Positions 1 through 8,657 of a stretch of 49,730 nt of DNA are shown here, in pieces. The notes beneath the pieces were generated by a model, which was not told where the DNA came from, did not search any database, and saw nothing but the letters and a program-made list of their open reading frames with translations. Source of the stretch: CAYQJS01 sp964417895 (GTDB taxonomy: Bacteria > Chloroflexota > UBA6077 > SHYK01); assembly GCA_964417895.1 (NCBI GenBank), contig CAYQJS010000043.1:1-49730 (forward strand). The letters are read 5' to 3'. The position numbers and the translations under genes are program-made. Within the stretch, counting starts at the first letter, position 1; each line of letters starts with the position of its first letter.

Positions 1-96
1 TGCAGATCTGGTGGGCCCGCGCCCCGGTACCTCTGGGGAGACGGTGGTGTGGAAAGCGGAAGAGTGGCGCTGGCGATAGAAGGGGAGGGCGATCCA

Positions 97-1299
97 ATGG
101 CACAGGACTATCGGATCATCTCGTCGGATTCCCATCTGCAGGTGGCTGCTGAGCGCTGGACACCGCACGTCCCCGCCAAGTACCGGGATCAGGCGCCCCG
201 CACCGTCGAGCTCCCGGACGGCGGGCATGCCACGGTCGTCGTCGAGGGCAAGAAACAGATCTTCCACGGCGGGCTGACCGGTCGGCCCTACGAGAACCGC
301 TGGCCGAACGGCGGGCGTTTCGACACCTCACCGGGGGCGGGCAGCGCCGAGCAGCGTCTACGGGAGCAGGACATCGACGGCGTCGACGGCGAGATCATGT
401 TCACCTACCCCGCCGGCATCGGCTACTACCGGGGGATCAAGGACGACGCCGCCTATAAGGCGATGATCCACGCCTGGAACGAGTGGCTGGCGGAGGAGTA
501 CTGCCCGGTCGCGCCGGAACGCCTGGTCGGCATGGGCATGCTTCCGGACACGGGTCTCGAAGACGCTATGGCCGAGCTGGAGTACTGTGCCCGCATGGGA
601 TTCAAGGGCGTGTGCCTGAACAAGTATCCGAGCAGCGAAGAGGTGCCGACCCCCGAGGACGACCGCTTCTGGGCGGCCGCCCTCGACCTCAATATGCCGC
701 TCGCGGTTCACGTCTGCTTCGCCGGCGGCCACTCAGGTGCTCCAGCGTTCCGGCACAAGCGTGATCCGAAAGAGGTCTCGTCGGGCGTCGATGCCTTCAC
801 CAAGTTCACGATGTATGCGGTCCGCGGCGCCGGCAATGCGCTCCAGATGATCTTTAGCGGTGTGTTCGACCGTTTTCCCCGCCTCCATCTCTATTTCGCC
901 GAGACGCAGGTCGGCTGGATCCCGAACTTCCTCGAGATCCTCGACGACCAGTACGACCGCCACATCCACTGGGCGGAGCGCCTGCTCGAGATGAAGAAGC
1001 TCGACCGCCTGCCCAGCGAGTACATCCGCGAGCATTTCTGGTGGGGTTTCATGCGGAACGCCGTTGGCGTGCGCAACCGTTACGAGATCGGCGTCGAGCG
1101 GATGATGTGGGCCACGGACTTCCCGCACGCGGAGAGTGACTGGCCCGAGTCACAGAAAATCATCGACGAGATCTTCGAGGGCGTGCCGGAGGACGAGAAG
1201 CGGCGGATGCTGTGCGGCAATTCGGTTGAGTACTTCCATCTCGACCCGACACCGCCCGCGCGGACTGAGGCCCCCGCGGGAGTCGCAGCCGTTTCCTGA
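97..1299 (+). CDS. Amidohydrolase family protein (amidohydrolase 2 / ACMSD-like)
   Basis: A 400-residue TIM-barrel metal-dependent hydrolase or decarboxylase of the amidohydrolase-2 group (relatives include ACMSD, LigW and gamma-resorcylate decarboxylase). The N-terminal metal motif is DSH in SSDSHLQ, a central His lies in LAVHVCF, and the C-terminal metal Asp is in WATDFPHAESDWP. I chose the ATG at 97, not the GTG at 49, because GGGGAGG precedes it by 8 bases and family members start just before the DxH motif. Eleven bases separate it from the solute-binding lipoprotein downstream, so the two are probably co-transcribed. The substrate cannot be read from sequence; a cyclic or aromatic acid is likely from family knowledge. 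Confidence 0.88.
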   Translation: MAQDYRIISSDSHLQVAAERWTPHVPAKYRDQAPRTVELPDGGHATVVVEGKKQIFHGGLTGRPYENRWPNGGRFDTSPGAGSAEQRLREQDIDGVDGEIMFTYPAGIGYYRGIKDDAAYKAMIHAWNEWLAEEYCPVAPERLVGMGMLPDTGLEDAMAELEYCARMGFKGVCLNKYPSSEEVPTPEDDRFWAAALDLNMPLAVHVCFAGGHSGAPAFRHKRDPKEVSSGVDAFTKFTMYAVRGAGNALQMIFSGVFDRFPRLHLYFAETQVGWIPNFLEILDDQYDRHIHWAERLLEMKKLDRLPSEYIREHFWWGFMRNAVGVRNRYEIGVERMMWATDFPHAESDWPESQKIIDEIFEGVPEDEKRRMLCGNSVEYFHLDPTPPARTEAPAGVAAVS

Positions 1300-1311
1300 G
1301 CGGAGGCGAGG

Positions 1312-3012
1312 ATGAGCGGCGAAGCGTCAGCGCGAGCCACGCGGCTGGGACTGATCTTCGCGTTGTCGGCAGCGCTCCTGGGCTGTGTGCCATCGGCCGG
1401 TGGGCCTGCGTCGGGATCTGGCGAGCAGGCGGCAACGAAGCGTGTGAAGTCCCTGACGATCGCCGTGGACCGCGACCAGGAGCGCATCCTGACCCGCATC
1501 GGACGGCAGACCCCCGAGGTGCTCAGGGACTCCACCCACCAGCATCTGGCGATCATCGCCCCCGGTGGGGTCGTCGTGCCCCAGCTGGCCCTGGACCTTC
1601 CCGCCACTTCTAAGGGGACGTGGGTCGTGCGCCCGGACGGCACCATGCAGACGACGTACCGGATCCATCCGAACGTGACCTGGCACGATGGGGCCCCGCT
1701 CACGACTCAGGACTTCCTGTTCGCATGGACCGTGGTGATGGATCCAGCCCTGGCCATCGAGAGCCGCGCCGCCGCGCAGCAGATCGAGCGCATCGAGGCC
1801 CTGGACGACCATGCGTTCGTGATCGAGTGGAAGCGACCCTATGGGGCAGCGAACGCCATCGTCGAGGACGACATTGGGCCGTTTCCGACCCACTTGTTGA
1901 AGAGCAGCTACGAAGCGAACAAGGAGCAGTTCTGGCTGTCGCCGTGGTGGGGCCGGGAGTTCATCGGAGTTGGGCCGTACAGCCTCGTGGGCTGGGAACC
2001 AGGGAGCCACATCAATCTGGAAGCCTACGACGCGTACTACGCGGGGCGGGCAAGGATCGACCGCATCACCATTCGCATCATCCGAGACAACCCGCAAGCG
2101 ATCATGGCTAACTTGCTGGCCGGCGCCATCGATTGGTCCGAAGACGTGACGTTCACGGGCGCGGTGATCCTCAAGCGAGAATGGGAGCAAGCGGGCCTGA
2201 GGCCGACGTTCATCACCCACGCCAGCTCTGGGCGAGCTTTGTGGGTCCAGTATCGGGATCCCGCTGTTCGAGAGTTGATGGATTTGCGGGTCAGAAAGGG
2301 TCTCCTCCACGCCACCGATCGCAAAGAGCTGGGGCCGCACCTGGAGGGCCTCAACGAGATCATGGAGACGCTGTTGCCGCCCGACGATGCGCGGTGGGCC
2401 TGGGTAAAGGATGATATTGCGCGCTACCCCTACGACGTGCGTCGCGCGGAATCGCTCTTCGCCGAGGCAGGCTTGCAGCGTGGGCCTGATGGCGTGTTCG
2501 TGAACCCGGCCGGCGGGCGCATGGTCCTCCCCCTGTGGGGCGCCCCAGGTCCTGCGAACGCGCCCGATGCGGCGATCATCGGCGATCGATGGAAAAGCTT
2601 CGGCGTGTTGACCGAGCAGACGCTCATGAGTGAGGCGCAGGCAGATGACCGCCAGCATCGCGTGTCGTTCCCTTCGCTGCTGAACTCCTCCTGGCCCCTC
2701 CCAACCGTAGCCAGTCTGCAGCGCCTCCAGTCCAATCAATGTCCGACCGAGCAGAACCGCTGGACTGGACAGAACTATGGCTGCTACGGCCATCTGACGA
2801 TGGATGACATCGTCCGCCGACTCACAGCGGCCGTCGACCCGGAGGACCAGCGGCGGCCGTTCCAGGAGCTCGGCATCTTCTACTCGCAGGAGCTGCCCTT
2901 GATCCCGCTGTACTGGGGCATCGGCGCGATCATCGCCCGCCAGGGGATGAGTGGCGTCAAGGGAGTCGGAGACAGCGCGACCTGGAACATCGCCGAGTGG
3001 GATATCGAGTAG
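1312..3012 (+). CDS. ABC transporter substrate-binding lipoprotein, family 5 (SBP_bac_5)
   Basis: A 566-residue extracytoplasmic solute-binding protein of the oligopeptide/nickel type. The N-terminus is a lipoprotein signal peptide with lipobox ALLGC (Cys25). The family hallmark is seen in the TYRIHPNVTWHDGAPLTTQDF region, which matches the usual 'WHDG.P.T..D..' block, and the protein ends in NIAEWDIE. Length is normal for the family. No permease or ATPase gene lies nearby, so the ligand and partner transporter are unknown. It follows an amidohydrolase by 11 bases and precedes a second paralogue, suggesting one operon of 97-5835. Confidence 0.9.
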   Translation: MSGEASARATRLGLIFALSAALLGCVPSAGGPASGSGEQAATKRVKSLTIAVDRDQERILTRIGRQTPEVLRDSTHQHLAIIAPGGVVVPQLALDLPATSKGTWVVRPDGTMQTTYRIHPNVTWHDGAPLTTQDFLFAWTVVMDPALAIESRAAAQQIERIEALDDHAFVIEWKRPYGAANAIVEDDIGPFPTHLLKSSYEANKEQFWLSPWWGREFIGVGPYSLVGWEPGSHINLEAYDAYYAGRARIDRITIRIIRDNPQAIMANLLAGAIDWSEDVTFTGAVILKREWEQAGLRPTFITHASSGRALWVQYRDPAVRELMDLRVRKGLLHATDRKELGPHLEGLNEIMETLLPPDDARWAWVKDDIARYPYDVRRAESLFAEAGLQRGPDGVFVNPAGGRMVLPLWGAPGPANAPDAAIIGDRWKSFGVLTEQTLMSEAQADDRQHRVSFPSLLNSSWPLPTVASLQRLQSNQCPTEQNRWTGQNYGCYGHLTMDDIVRRLTAAVDPEDQRRPFQELGIFYSQELPLIPLYWGIGAIIARQGMSGVKGVGDSATWNIAEWDIE

Positions 3013-3080
3013 GCGGACCTGCCCACTTGCCCGTCACTGCCGTTTACTGCCGCGCACAGAGTGAAGCTCGGGGAGGGATG

Positions 3081-4784
3081 ATGGACTGGCAAGGGTCGAT
3101 GGTCGTTTGTTTCGTCGCTGTCTCCGTCGTCGGCTCGGCTTGTGCCCCAGGGTCCGCGCCGCAATCGCCGGCGCAGGGGTCTTCGACGTCGGTCGGGCAG
3201 CCGAAGCGGATCGTTGCCGTCATCGGCGGTGAGCCGTCGGGGCTGCACCACGCCGCGGCCCGCGAACCGGGGGCTGATGCGGTGGACGAGCTGGTGAGCG
3301 CCGGACTCCTGGTCAAAGACAACGCCGCGCAGTTCCGCCCGGAGCTGGCAGAGGCGGTGCCCAGCGTCGAAAACGGCCTGTGGAAGCTGTTTCCTGATGG
3401 CCGCATGGAGATGACGTGGACGATCCGTCCGGGCGCGCGCTGGCACGATGGCACGCCGATCACGTCCGCCGACGCTGTCTTCACCGCCCGTGTGGCGCAG
3501 GACCGCAACCTCCCGTTCTTCAGCACCAACCTGCGCTTCCTCGACAGCGTCGAGGCGCCGGACGAACGGACGGTCGTGGCCCGCTGGAGTCAGCCCTTCA
3601 TCGAGGCGGACAGGCTGTTCGCGGACGACCAGACGCGTCCGCTTCCTCGCCATTTGCTGGAGCAGACCTTTGGGGAAGGCAAGGACTCCTTCATGAACTC
3701 GCCGCATTGGTACGAGCGGTTCGTCGGCAGCGGGCCGTTCCAGGTGCGAGAGCTAGTGCGCGGCAGTCATCTCGTCCTCGACGCCTTCGACGGCTATGTA
3801 CTGGGCCGGCCCAAAGTCGATGCGATTGAGGTCAGGTTCATCCTCGACGCCAATACCGCGATGGCGAACATCCTGTCAGGCGAGGTCGAGCTGACGCTCG
3901 GCGATTTCCTGTCCCTCGAGCAGTCCATTCAGCTTCGCGACCAGTGGAAGACGGGCCGGATGGAGACCGATCTCGCCGCCATGAAGGTCTTCTTCTCCCA
4001 GTTCATCGACCCTACGCCACGGATCTGGCTCAACGTGCAGTTTCGCCGAGCGCTTTACCACACGCTGGACCGCCAGCAGTGGATCGATTCGTTCTTCTAC
4101 GGCCTTACGACGCCGTCGCTTACGGTGCTGACCGGGGTGGCGGATCCCACCGGGATCCTCCGTGAGATGGAGGCGGGGTTGATCCGCTACGACTATGATC
4201 CACGGCGCGCGGCGCAGCTCCTCGAAGGGCTTGGCCTCAGTAAGGGGGCCGACGGCTTCTACCAGGATGCGTCCGGCCAGCGCCTCGCGGCGCTCGAGGT
4301 GCGCGCGCCCGGTGAGGACGACGAAAGCGAAAAGGTGGTCTTCGCCACCGTCGACGGCTGGCAGCGCCTGGGCATCGCTTCTGAGGTGAACATCGTGCCG
4401 CGGCAACTGGTGGCGAATCGCGAGTACCGAGCCACGCGTCCCGGGTTGCTGATTCAGGGCGGTAACCACGGGCTGGACAGCCTCATCCGGTTCCAGGGGA
4501 ATACGATCCCCAGTGCCGCGACCAACTGGGTTGGAGGCAACGGGTCCAACTACGCCAGCCCCGAGCTGGATGCGCTCTACGATCGGTATCTCACCACGAT
4601 CCCGATGCGCGAGCGCGCGCAGGTCGTGAACCAGATTCTCCGGCACTACAACGAGTGGCTCCCGTATCTTCCACTCTACAAGACCGTCGAGCCCACCATG
4701 ATCGCGAACCGCCTGGTCAATGTCTATCCGAGCAACTCCTGGGCAACGCAGGCCTGGAATGCCCACGAATGGGACGTGCGGTAA
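3081..4784 (+). CDS. ABC transporter substrate-binding lipoprotein, family 5 (SBP_bac_5)
   Basis: Second solute-binding paralogue, 567 residues from the ATG at 3081. The reading frame is open from 2997, overlapping the previous gene, but GGGAGG at 3071-3076 and the position of the lipobox (VGSAC, Cys21) favour 3081; ATG 3078 is the alternative. The block WHDGTPITSADAVF is the family motif. The C-terminus reads ATQAWNAHEWDVR, nearly the same as that of the gene at 12199-13911, which points to duplication within this region. It is followed after 10 bases by a cytosolic-looking SsuA/THI5-like protein. Confidence 0.9.
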   Translation: MDWQGSMVVCFVAVSVVGSACAPGSAPQSPAQGSSTSVGQPKRIVAVIGGEPSGLHHAAAREPGADAVDELVSAGLLVKDNAAQFRPELAEAVPSVENGLWKLFPDGRMEMTWTIRPGARWHDGTPITSADAVFTARVAQDRNLPFFSTNLRFLDSVEAPDERTVVARWSQPFIEADRLFADDQTRPLPRHLLEQTFGEGKDSFMNSPHWYERFVGSGPFQVRELVRGSHLVLDAFDGYVLGRPKVDAIEVRFILDANTAMANILSGEVELTLGDFLSLEQSIQLRDQWKTGRMETDLAAMKVFFSQFIDPTPRIWLNVQFRRALYHTLDRQQWIDSFFYGLTTPSLTVLTGVADPTGILREMEAGLIRYDYDPRRAAQLLEGLGLSKGADGFYQDASGQRLAALEVRAPGEDDESEKVVFATVDGWQRLGIASEVNIVPRQLVANREYRATRPGLLIQGGNHGLDSLIRFQGNTIPSAATNWVGGNGSNYASPELDALYDRYLTTIPMRERAQVVNQILRHYNEWLPYLPLYKTVEPTMIANRLVNVYPSNSWATQAWNAHEWDVR

Positions 4785-4794
4785 GGAGGAAGCC

Positions 4795-5835
4795 ATGATC
4801 AAGCCCCAGATCAAGATCCTGCCAAGCGCCATTTCGCATATGCCGTTGCTCACCGTGTGGGAGAAATCCGGCGTTTCGCAGCCGCACGGGTTCAACCTCG
4901 TCGTCTACCCAAGAGACTGGAGAGGACGCGGATCGCCGCCTCCCGGCTTCATCGATATCGACAGCCGCGACCGGGGGCCCAAACTGCTCGAGGGCGAGTA
5001 CGACTTCGTGAGCGGGCTGCACCACGATCCCTACTACGCTCGCGCCCGTGGAGACAAACGCTACACCTATCTCGCTCAGGCGCAGAACGACTGGGACGAC
5101 CGCATCCTCTGCACTGAGGACATCAAGGAGGCCCGCGACCTGGAGGGCAAGCGCGTGGCGGTGTCCAGTCCCAACCCGTGCGTGTTCGGCAACCTCAAGC
5201 ACTCGCTCGAGCTGGCGGGCGCCGACATCAACCGTATCGAGTTCCGCACGGTGCGGGAGCTCGGCCTACGCGGGCTGCAGGCCCCGCTCGATGCCCTGAC
5301 CAGGGGCCAGGCCGCGGCAGCCGGCATGGATGTTCCTTTTGATCTCCAGGGGGAGAAGCGGGGGTTGCATCGGCTGGATGTCCCCAGCGTCCCGGTCATC
5401 CACAACTGCACCATCACCGCCAATAACGAGTGGGTGCGGGCAAACGAGGAGACGACCATCGCGTTTCTGAAGTCGATGGTGGATGCGATCTATTTCTTCA
5501 AGACCGAGAAGCAGAAGACGTGCGAGATCCTCGAACAGCACCTGGCGCCCATACTTGGGCTACAGGGGCCGGATGAGGTCGAGCACCTCCAGCGGGTGTG
5601 GGCCGAGCTACTCAGCCCTAAGCCATTCCCCCACCCGCTCGCGGTATGGAACGTCTACAACCTGGACGTCGCAGACGACCCCCGGGTGAACATGATCGGG
5701 GCCTTCGAGATCTGGAACACAAGCTATCTGAAGATCATCGACGACAGCCAGTACATCGACGAGCTCTACGGCGGGCTGATCGACTTCGTCAACCCAAACG
5801 CCGAGCGCGAGCCACGCCCGGAGTTTCTGGGCTGA
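4795..5835 (+). CDS. SsuA/THI5-like periplasmic-binding-fold protein without signal peptide
   Basis: A 346-residue protein starting at ATG 4795 after a strong AAGGAGG (4783-4789). The central segment DLEGKRVAVSSPNP and the following helix resemble the NMT1/THI5/SsuA solute-binding fold, as does the 'ANNEWVRANEETTIAFLKSM' type helix in the C-terminal third. No signal peptide or lipobox is visible: the protein begins MIKPQIKILPSAISHMPLL. Signal-less relatives include enzymes such as 4,5-dihydroxyphthalate decarboxylase-like proteins, so it may be an enzyme or a cytosolic binder and not a transport component. The tight spacing to the upstream lipoprotein suggests a joint role. Confidence 0.7.
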   Translation: MIKPQIKILPSAISHMPLLTVWEKSGVSQPHGFNLVVYPRDWRGRGSPPPGFIDIDSRDRGPKLLEGEYDFVSGLHHDPYYARARGDKRYTYLAQAQNDWDDRILCTEDIKEARDLEGKRVAVSSPNPCVFGNLKHSLELAGADINRIEFRTVRELGLRGLQAPLDALTRGQAAAAGMDVPFDLQGEKRGLHRLDVPSVPVIHNCTITANNEWVRANEETTIAFLKSMVDAIYFFKTEKQKTCEILEQHLAPILGLQGPDEVEHLQRVWAELLSPKPFPHPLAVWNVYNLDVADDPRVNMIGAFEIWNTSYLKIIDDSQYIDELYGGLIDFVNPNAEREPRPEFLG

Positions 5836-5841
5836 CCACCC

Positions 5842-6222
5842 TTACGTACCGATCCGCAGTTCGATCTCGTTGCCATCCGGGTCGTGCACGCGGAACTGCA
5901 TCTGGCCGCGGCCGTTGTCTTTTGGCCCATCGAATGGTTCCGCTCCGAAGGAGCGCACGTAGTCCAGTATCTTTTCGATATCCCCGTTGCTCTCCAGCAA
6001 GAGCGCGAAGTGATTCAGGTTGTGCGTTTCGCCGGAAACGTAGTCGGGGTCGTGGTGGAGCAGGAGCCGTGTGGTTGGGCCGAGGGGCAAGGGCGTGTTG
6101 TGCGCTCCCACAGGGGCTTCCACACCACCATTGAACATCGAGTAGAAGGCCAACGATTTCCTCAAGTCACGTACGTGAAGCACGAAGTGGTCGAGCTTAT
6201 CAACGGTGAATGGGCTTTCCAT
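5842..6222 (-). CDS. VOC family protein (glyoxalase/bleomycin-resistance fold)
   Basis: A 126-residue single-unit vicinal-oxygen-chelate protein. Typical metal-ligand positions are visible: His in LDHFVLHVRDL near the start, His in LNHFALLLES in the middle, and Glu in DPDGNEIELR at the end. The start MESPFTVDKLDHF fits the family. It lies 20 bases after the other VOC gene on the same strand, so the two form a small operon read leftwards. It converges with the SsuA-like gene, with six bases between the two stops. VOC proteins include dioxygenases, glyoxalases and isomerases; the reaction here is not known. Confidence 0.85.
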   Translation of the reverse strand: MESPFTVDKLDHFVLHVRDLRKSLAFYSMFNGGVEAPVGAHNTPLPLGPTTRLLLHHDPDYVSGETHNLNHFALLLESNGDIEKILDYVRSFGAEPFDGPKDNGRGQMQFRVHDPDGNEIELRIGT

Positions 6223-6242
6223 CCCGAATCTCCCTCTAGCGG

Positions 6243-6722
6243 TTAATCCAGCTGGTCGGAGAGCTGGAGCTGGTTGCCGTCCGGATCGAAGAAATAGATG
6301 GCGCGGTGCTGCTGGCCCCGGGGGACCGGGCTGCTGTACGGGATTCCCAGTTCGTCGAACCGCCCGAGCGCCGACTCAAACTCCTCCGGGGTTATGACGA
6401 AGGCTGTGTGAGTACGGCCGTCCTGGACCCTCTCAGCAGCGGCCACGGTGTCTCCAGCCTGAACCAGCCTGAGTGACTCCTTCTGCATATTCAGAGAATC
6501 ACGCTCAACCGGTTTCGCCCGCTTGAACAGAACCAACTGTTGGCCCGGCGTGTTGGGGTTGTCGCCGCAGTAGAATCGAACTTGCCGGGACTCTGGGGCC
6601 GTGGTGGGATCGGGGCCGGCCAACTTGAGACCGAGAACATCGACGTAGAAATCTCTGGCTCGCACAAGGTCATTCGAGGGTAGGCCAGCGTGCTGGAACG
6701 TGTGAGCGTGCACGACAGGCAT
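6243..6722 (-). CDS. VOC family protein (glyoxalase-like)
   Basis: A 159-residue VOC-fold protein. The N-terminal HAGLPSNDLVRARDFYVDVLGL and the C-terminal IYFFDPDGNQLQLSD blocks are the classic first and last strands of a glyoxalase/dioxygenase module. The final position normally occupied by a Glu ligand is Gln in DPDGNQLQL, so metal binding may differ from its downstream partner at 5842-6222. It is the first gene of the leftward pair and is divergent from the SDR gene at 6983; the 260-base gap between them probably carries both promoters. Confidence 0.85.
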   Translation of the reverse strand: MPVVHAHTFQHAGLPSNDLVRARDFYVDVLGLKLAGPDPTTAPESRQVRFYCGDNPNTPGQQLVLFKRAKPVERDSLNMQKESLRLVQAGDTVAAAERVQDGRTHTAFVITPEEFESALGRFDELGIPYSSPVPRGQQHRAIYFFDPDGNQLQLSDQLD

Positions 6723-6982
6723 TTGAGATCCCTCCCTTCGTTGTCGGAGCCCAAATCATACTCCGATTGTCGATTTCGCGCAGCCGGATATGCTAGGGTT
6801 CGGCGGCTTGACAGGAGGTTGAACCTCGCCGGACCCGCGTCCCGAGGGCCCGGCCCAAAGGCGGCATGAGGGATGGAAGACTGGCACAGGCGTGAGCCAG
6901 ACCGCGCGAGGTCCAGCCCTCCGAGTCACGCAACGAGCCCTGCATTGCAACACCGAAACAGAACTGCTGGGAGGTCCACTGA

Positions 6983-7792
6983 ATGGCGGTGCGAGGCAAG
7001 GTGGTCATCATCACGGGCGGGGCGCAGGGGGTGGGGCGATATGTGGCCCGGACCTTCGCTGCCGAAGGGGCCAGGATTGCGATCGCGGATATCGCTCCCA
7101 CGGATACCGTTGCAAGGGAGATTCAGAAGCTCGAGGCCGAAGTGCTACCGGTCAGAACGGATGTGACTGACGAGGGACAGGTGCGCTCGATGGTCGAGCA
7201 GGTGTATCGACGCTGGGGACGCATCGACGTGCTGATCAACGACGCCGGCATCGTCACGCACTTTCACGTGGGATCGCCGCGGTGGCCCCACATCCGGGAC
7301 ATGCCTCGAGACTTTTTCCAGAAGGTCATTGACACCAATCTCGTCGGGACGTTCCTCTGCACGAAGCACGTGCTCCCGTACATGGAGTCCCTGAACGACG
7401 GCCACATCATCAACTTCGGCCAGGGCGGCTTTAGTGGGCGCGGTGAGGGGCGGGAAGAAAGCTCCGCCAACATCGGAAGCTGCGTTTACGGCACCTCCAA
7501 GATTGCCATCCGCGCGTTCACGCAGGGTGTCGCTGCGGAGGAGCGGGGCTTCAACATCTGCATCGTGAGCATGGGACCGGGAGCCAGCGGTGGCGACGCC
7601 CCTCGCCAGGGCCCTGGCGGCCTCGGCGGCATAGTGACGGAGGACAGTCCCGAGTGGGCTCGTGAAGCAGGCCTGAGCAGAGGCGTCGACACGGTCGGCA
7701 CCAGATACGTGGTTGCCGCCCAGGCGCCCATGGAGTTCAGTGGGCATCAGGTTGTGGTGCGGGGCGGGAAGCTAGAGATAGCCGCGTTCTAA
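6983..7792 (+). CDS. SDR family NAD(P)-dependent oxidoreductase
   Basis: A 269-residue classical short-chain dehydrogenase/reductase. The Rossmann cofactor motif is TGGAQGVG near residue 11, followed by an Asp-rich turn (IAIADIA) that suggests NAD preference. The usual NNAG is NDAG here. The active-site Tyr/Lys lie in VYGTSK, preceded by an insertion (about SGRGEGREESSANIG) between the catalytic-Ser strand and the Tyr. GGGAGG precedes the ATG at 6983. The substrate is unknown; the context of VOC, cupin and amidohydrolase genes suggests catabolism of small organics. A second SDR tail lies as debris just downstream on the other strand. Confidence 0.88.
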   Translation: MAVRGKVVIITGGAQGVGRYVARTFAAEGARIAIADIAPTDTVAREIQKLEAEVLPVRTDVTDEGQVRSMVEQVYRRWGRIDVLINDAGIVTHFHVGSPRWPHIRDMPRDFFQKVIDTNLVGTFLCTKHVLPYMESLNDGHIINFGQGGFSGRGEGREESSANIGSCVYGTSKIAIRAFTQGVAAEERGFNICIVSMGPGASGGDAPRQGPGGLGGIVTEDSPEWAREAGLSRGVDTVGTRYVVAAQAPMEFSGHQVVVRGGKLEIAAF

Positions 7793-7811
7793 GGCGACTT
7801 CTGCCCTGCCT

Positions 7812-7928
7812 TCACCCCCGCCCAATGAATGGCGTCTTGGTGGCCATCACGGTCAGGAACTGCACGTTGGCGTCCAGCGGGAGGCTGGCCATGTACAGTA
7901 CCGCGCCAGCCACGTGTTGGACGTCCAT
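7812..7928 (-). pseudogene. SDR C-terminal fragment (truncated short-chain dehydrogenase)
   Basis: The reading frame ends with about 38 residues beginning MDVQHVAGAVLYMASLPLDA and closing MATKTPFIGRG. This is the standard SDR C-terminal helix and tail ('...VA.AVLYMASLP.DANV..M..MA...PFIGRG'). Everything upstream in this frame is antisense to the recombinase fragment at 7930-8217, so the Rossmann and catalytic parts are missing. It is not the end of the SDR at 6983, which is complete and on the opposite strand. Interpreted as a remnant of a second SDR gene cut off at about 7929. Confidence 0.7.
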
Positions 7929-7929
7929 C

Positions 7930-8217
7930 GTCGGCTCGACTGACGAAGTCGCCGCAGAGGATGCGGCGACGGCGACGCCAGACGTCCTGGACGAGTTGCG
8001 CCGTCGTGTTGAGGGCCAGTTAGATATCGCGACCCGGCAGGAACTCGTCCGTCTGCTGGTCCGGCGCATTGTGGTCGATACGAAGATTGATGACCGCGGA
8101 CGCAAATCGGCCGCGATTCGCATTGAATATCGTTTCCCCGCTCCCGACCTGGGTGTAGTTCCGACTCACGCGGGCACGGGTTCATTGCGCCGACACAGTA
8201 TCAAATGCCACGAGTAG
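7930..8217 (+). pseudogene. Serine recombinase C-terminal fragment
   Basis: From about 7936 to the stop at 8217 the frame reads LDELRRRVEGQLDIATRQEL, then VRLLVRRIVVDTK and AAIRIEYRFP. This resembles the extreme C-terminal part of large serine recombinases/resolvases ('...R..LV..LV..I.V...........I.Y.FP'). The catalytic serine domain and zinc ribbon are absent and the frame upstream is antisense SDR, so this is a truncated remnant. It may mark an old mobile-element insertion. Confidence rests on pattern recognition of the LLVRRIVVD...YRFP block. Confidence 0.6.
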
Positions 8218-8308
8218 ACGCCTGCGCTGGATTCAGTCGCTAACCAACCCCACCCATTCCTCTGCGCTTTGCTTCCCCACCCAGGGGATCCGTTCTCCAA
8301 CGGCTTTC

Positions 8309-8569
8309 TTGAGTGTCTTCGATGACATATTTCGAGCCGGACTGCCAGAGGACGGCGTGGGCGAGAGTTCGGGTTCACTTAACCTACTGAGCGGGCCTTC
8401 CTGTCGCAACGCCGGCGACATCCCGCGGATTCACCTGCCAGATGTGGACCTGTCCGGCTTCATCGACGAATTGATCCAGGAGGAGGCAGCCACCGTCCAG
8501 GCAAAGTACGCGACCGAGTTCAAGCCAGGGGAGGAGGCGTATCTCTTCGCTCAGCGCTCGGCCATCTGA
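8309..8569 (+). CDS. Hypothetical short ORF, possibly a gene tail
   Basis: An 86-codon open frame with no recognised family. The second half (IPRIHLPDVDLSGFIDELIQ and on to FKPGEEAYLFAQRSAI) looks like real protein by composition, with an acidic amphipathic helix, while the first 35 residues look less convincing. No clear ribosome-binding site precedes the proposed start. It sits between recombinase debris and a cupin gene, so it may be the C-terminal end of a truncated gene. The rest of 8218-8657 shows nothing else I can support. Confidence 0.3.
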   Translation: MSVFDDIFRAGLPEDGVGESSGSLNLLSGPSCRNAGDIPRIHLPDVDLSGFIDELIQEEAATVQAKYATEFKPGEEAYLFAQRSAI

Positions 8570-8657
8570 ACCGTCAACCCAGGAGCGAGCGTGTTGAGGG
8601 CTTGATCAGCATCTGGTATCACGTTAGACTCGGTGCAAGGCAAAGAAGGAGATGTCG

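Noticed and set aside
1327..2793. 488-codon leftward ORF opposite an SBP gene
   Set aside because: Antisense shadow of the lipoprotein at 1312-3012 with low-complexity Arg/His-rich text.
8233..8421. Leftward ORF ending SKTLKKAVGERIPWVGKQSAE
   Set aside because: Some protein-like text but no start signal, no recognised family, and it overlaps the rightward ORF at 8309; left uncalled.
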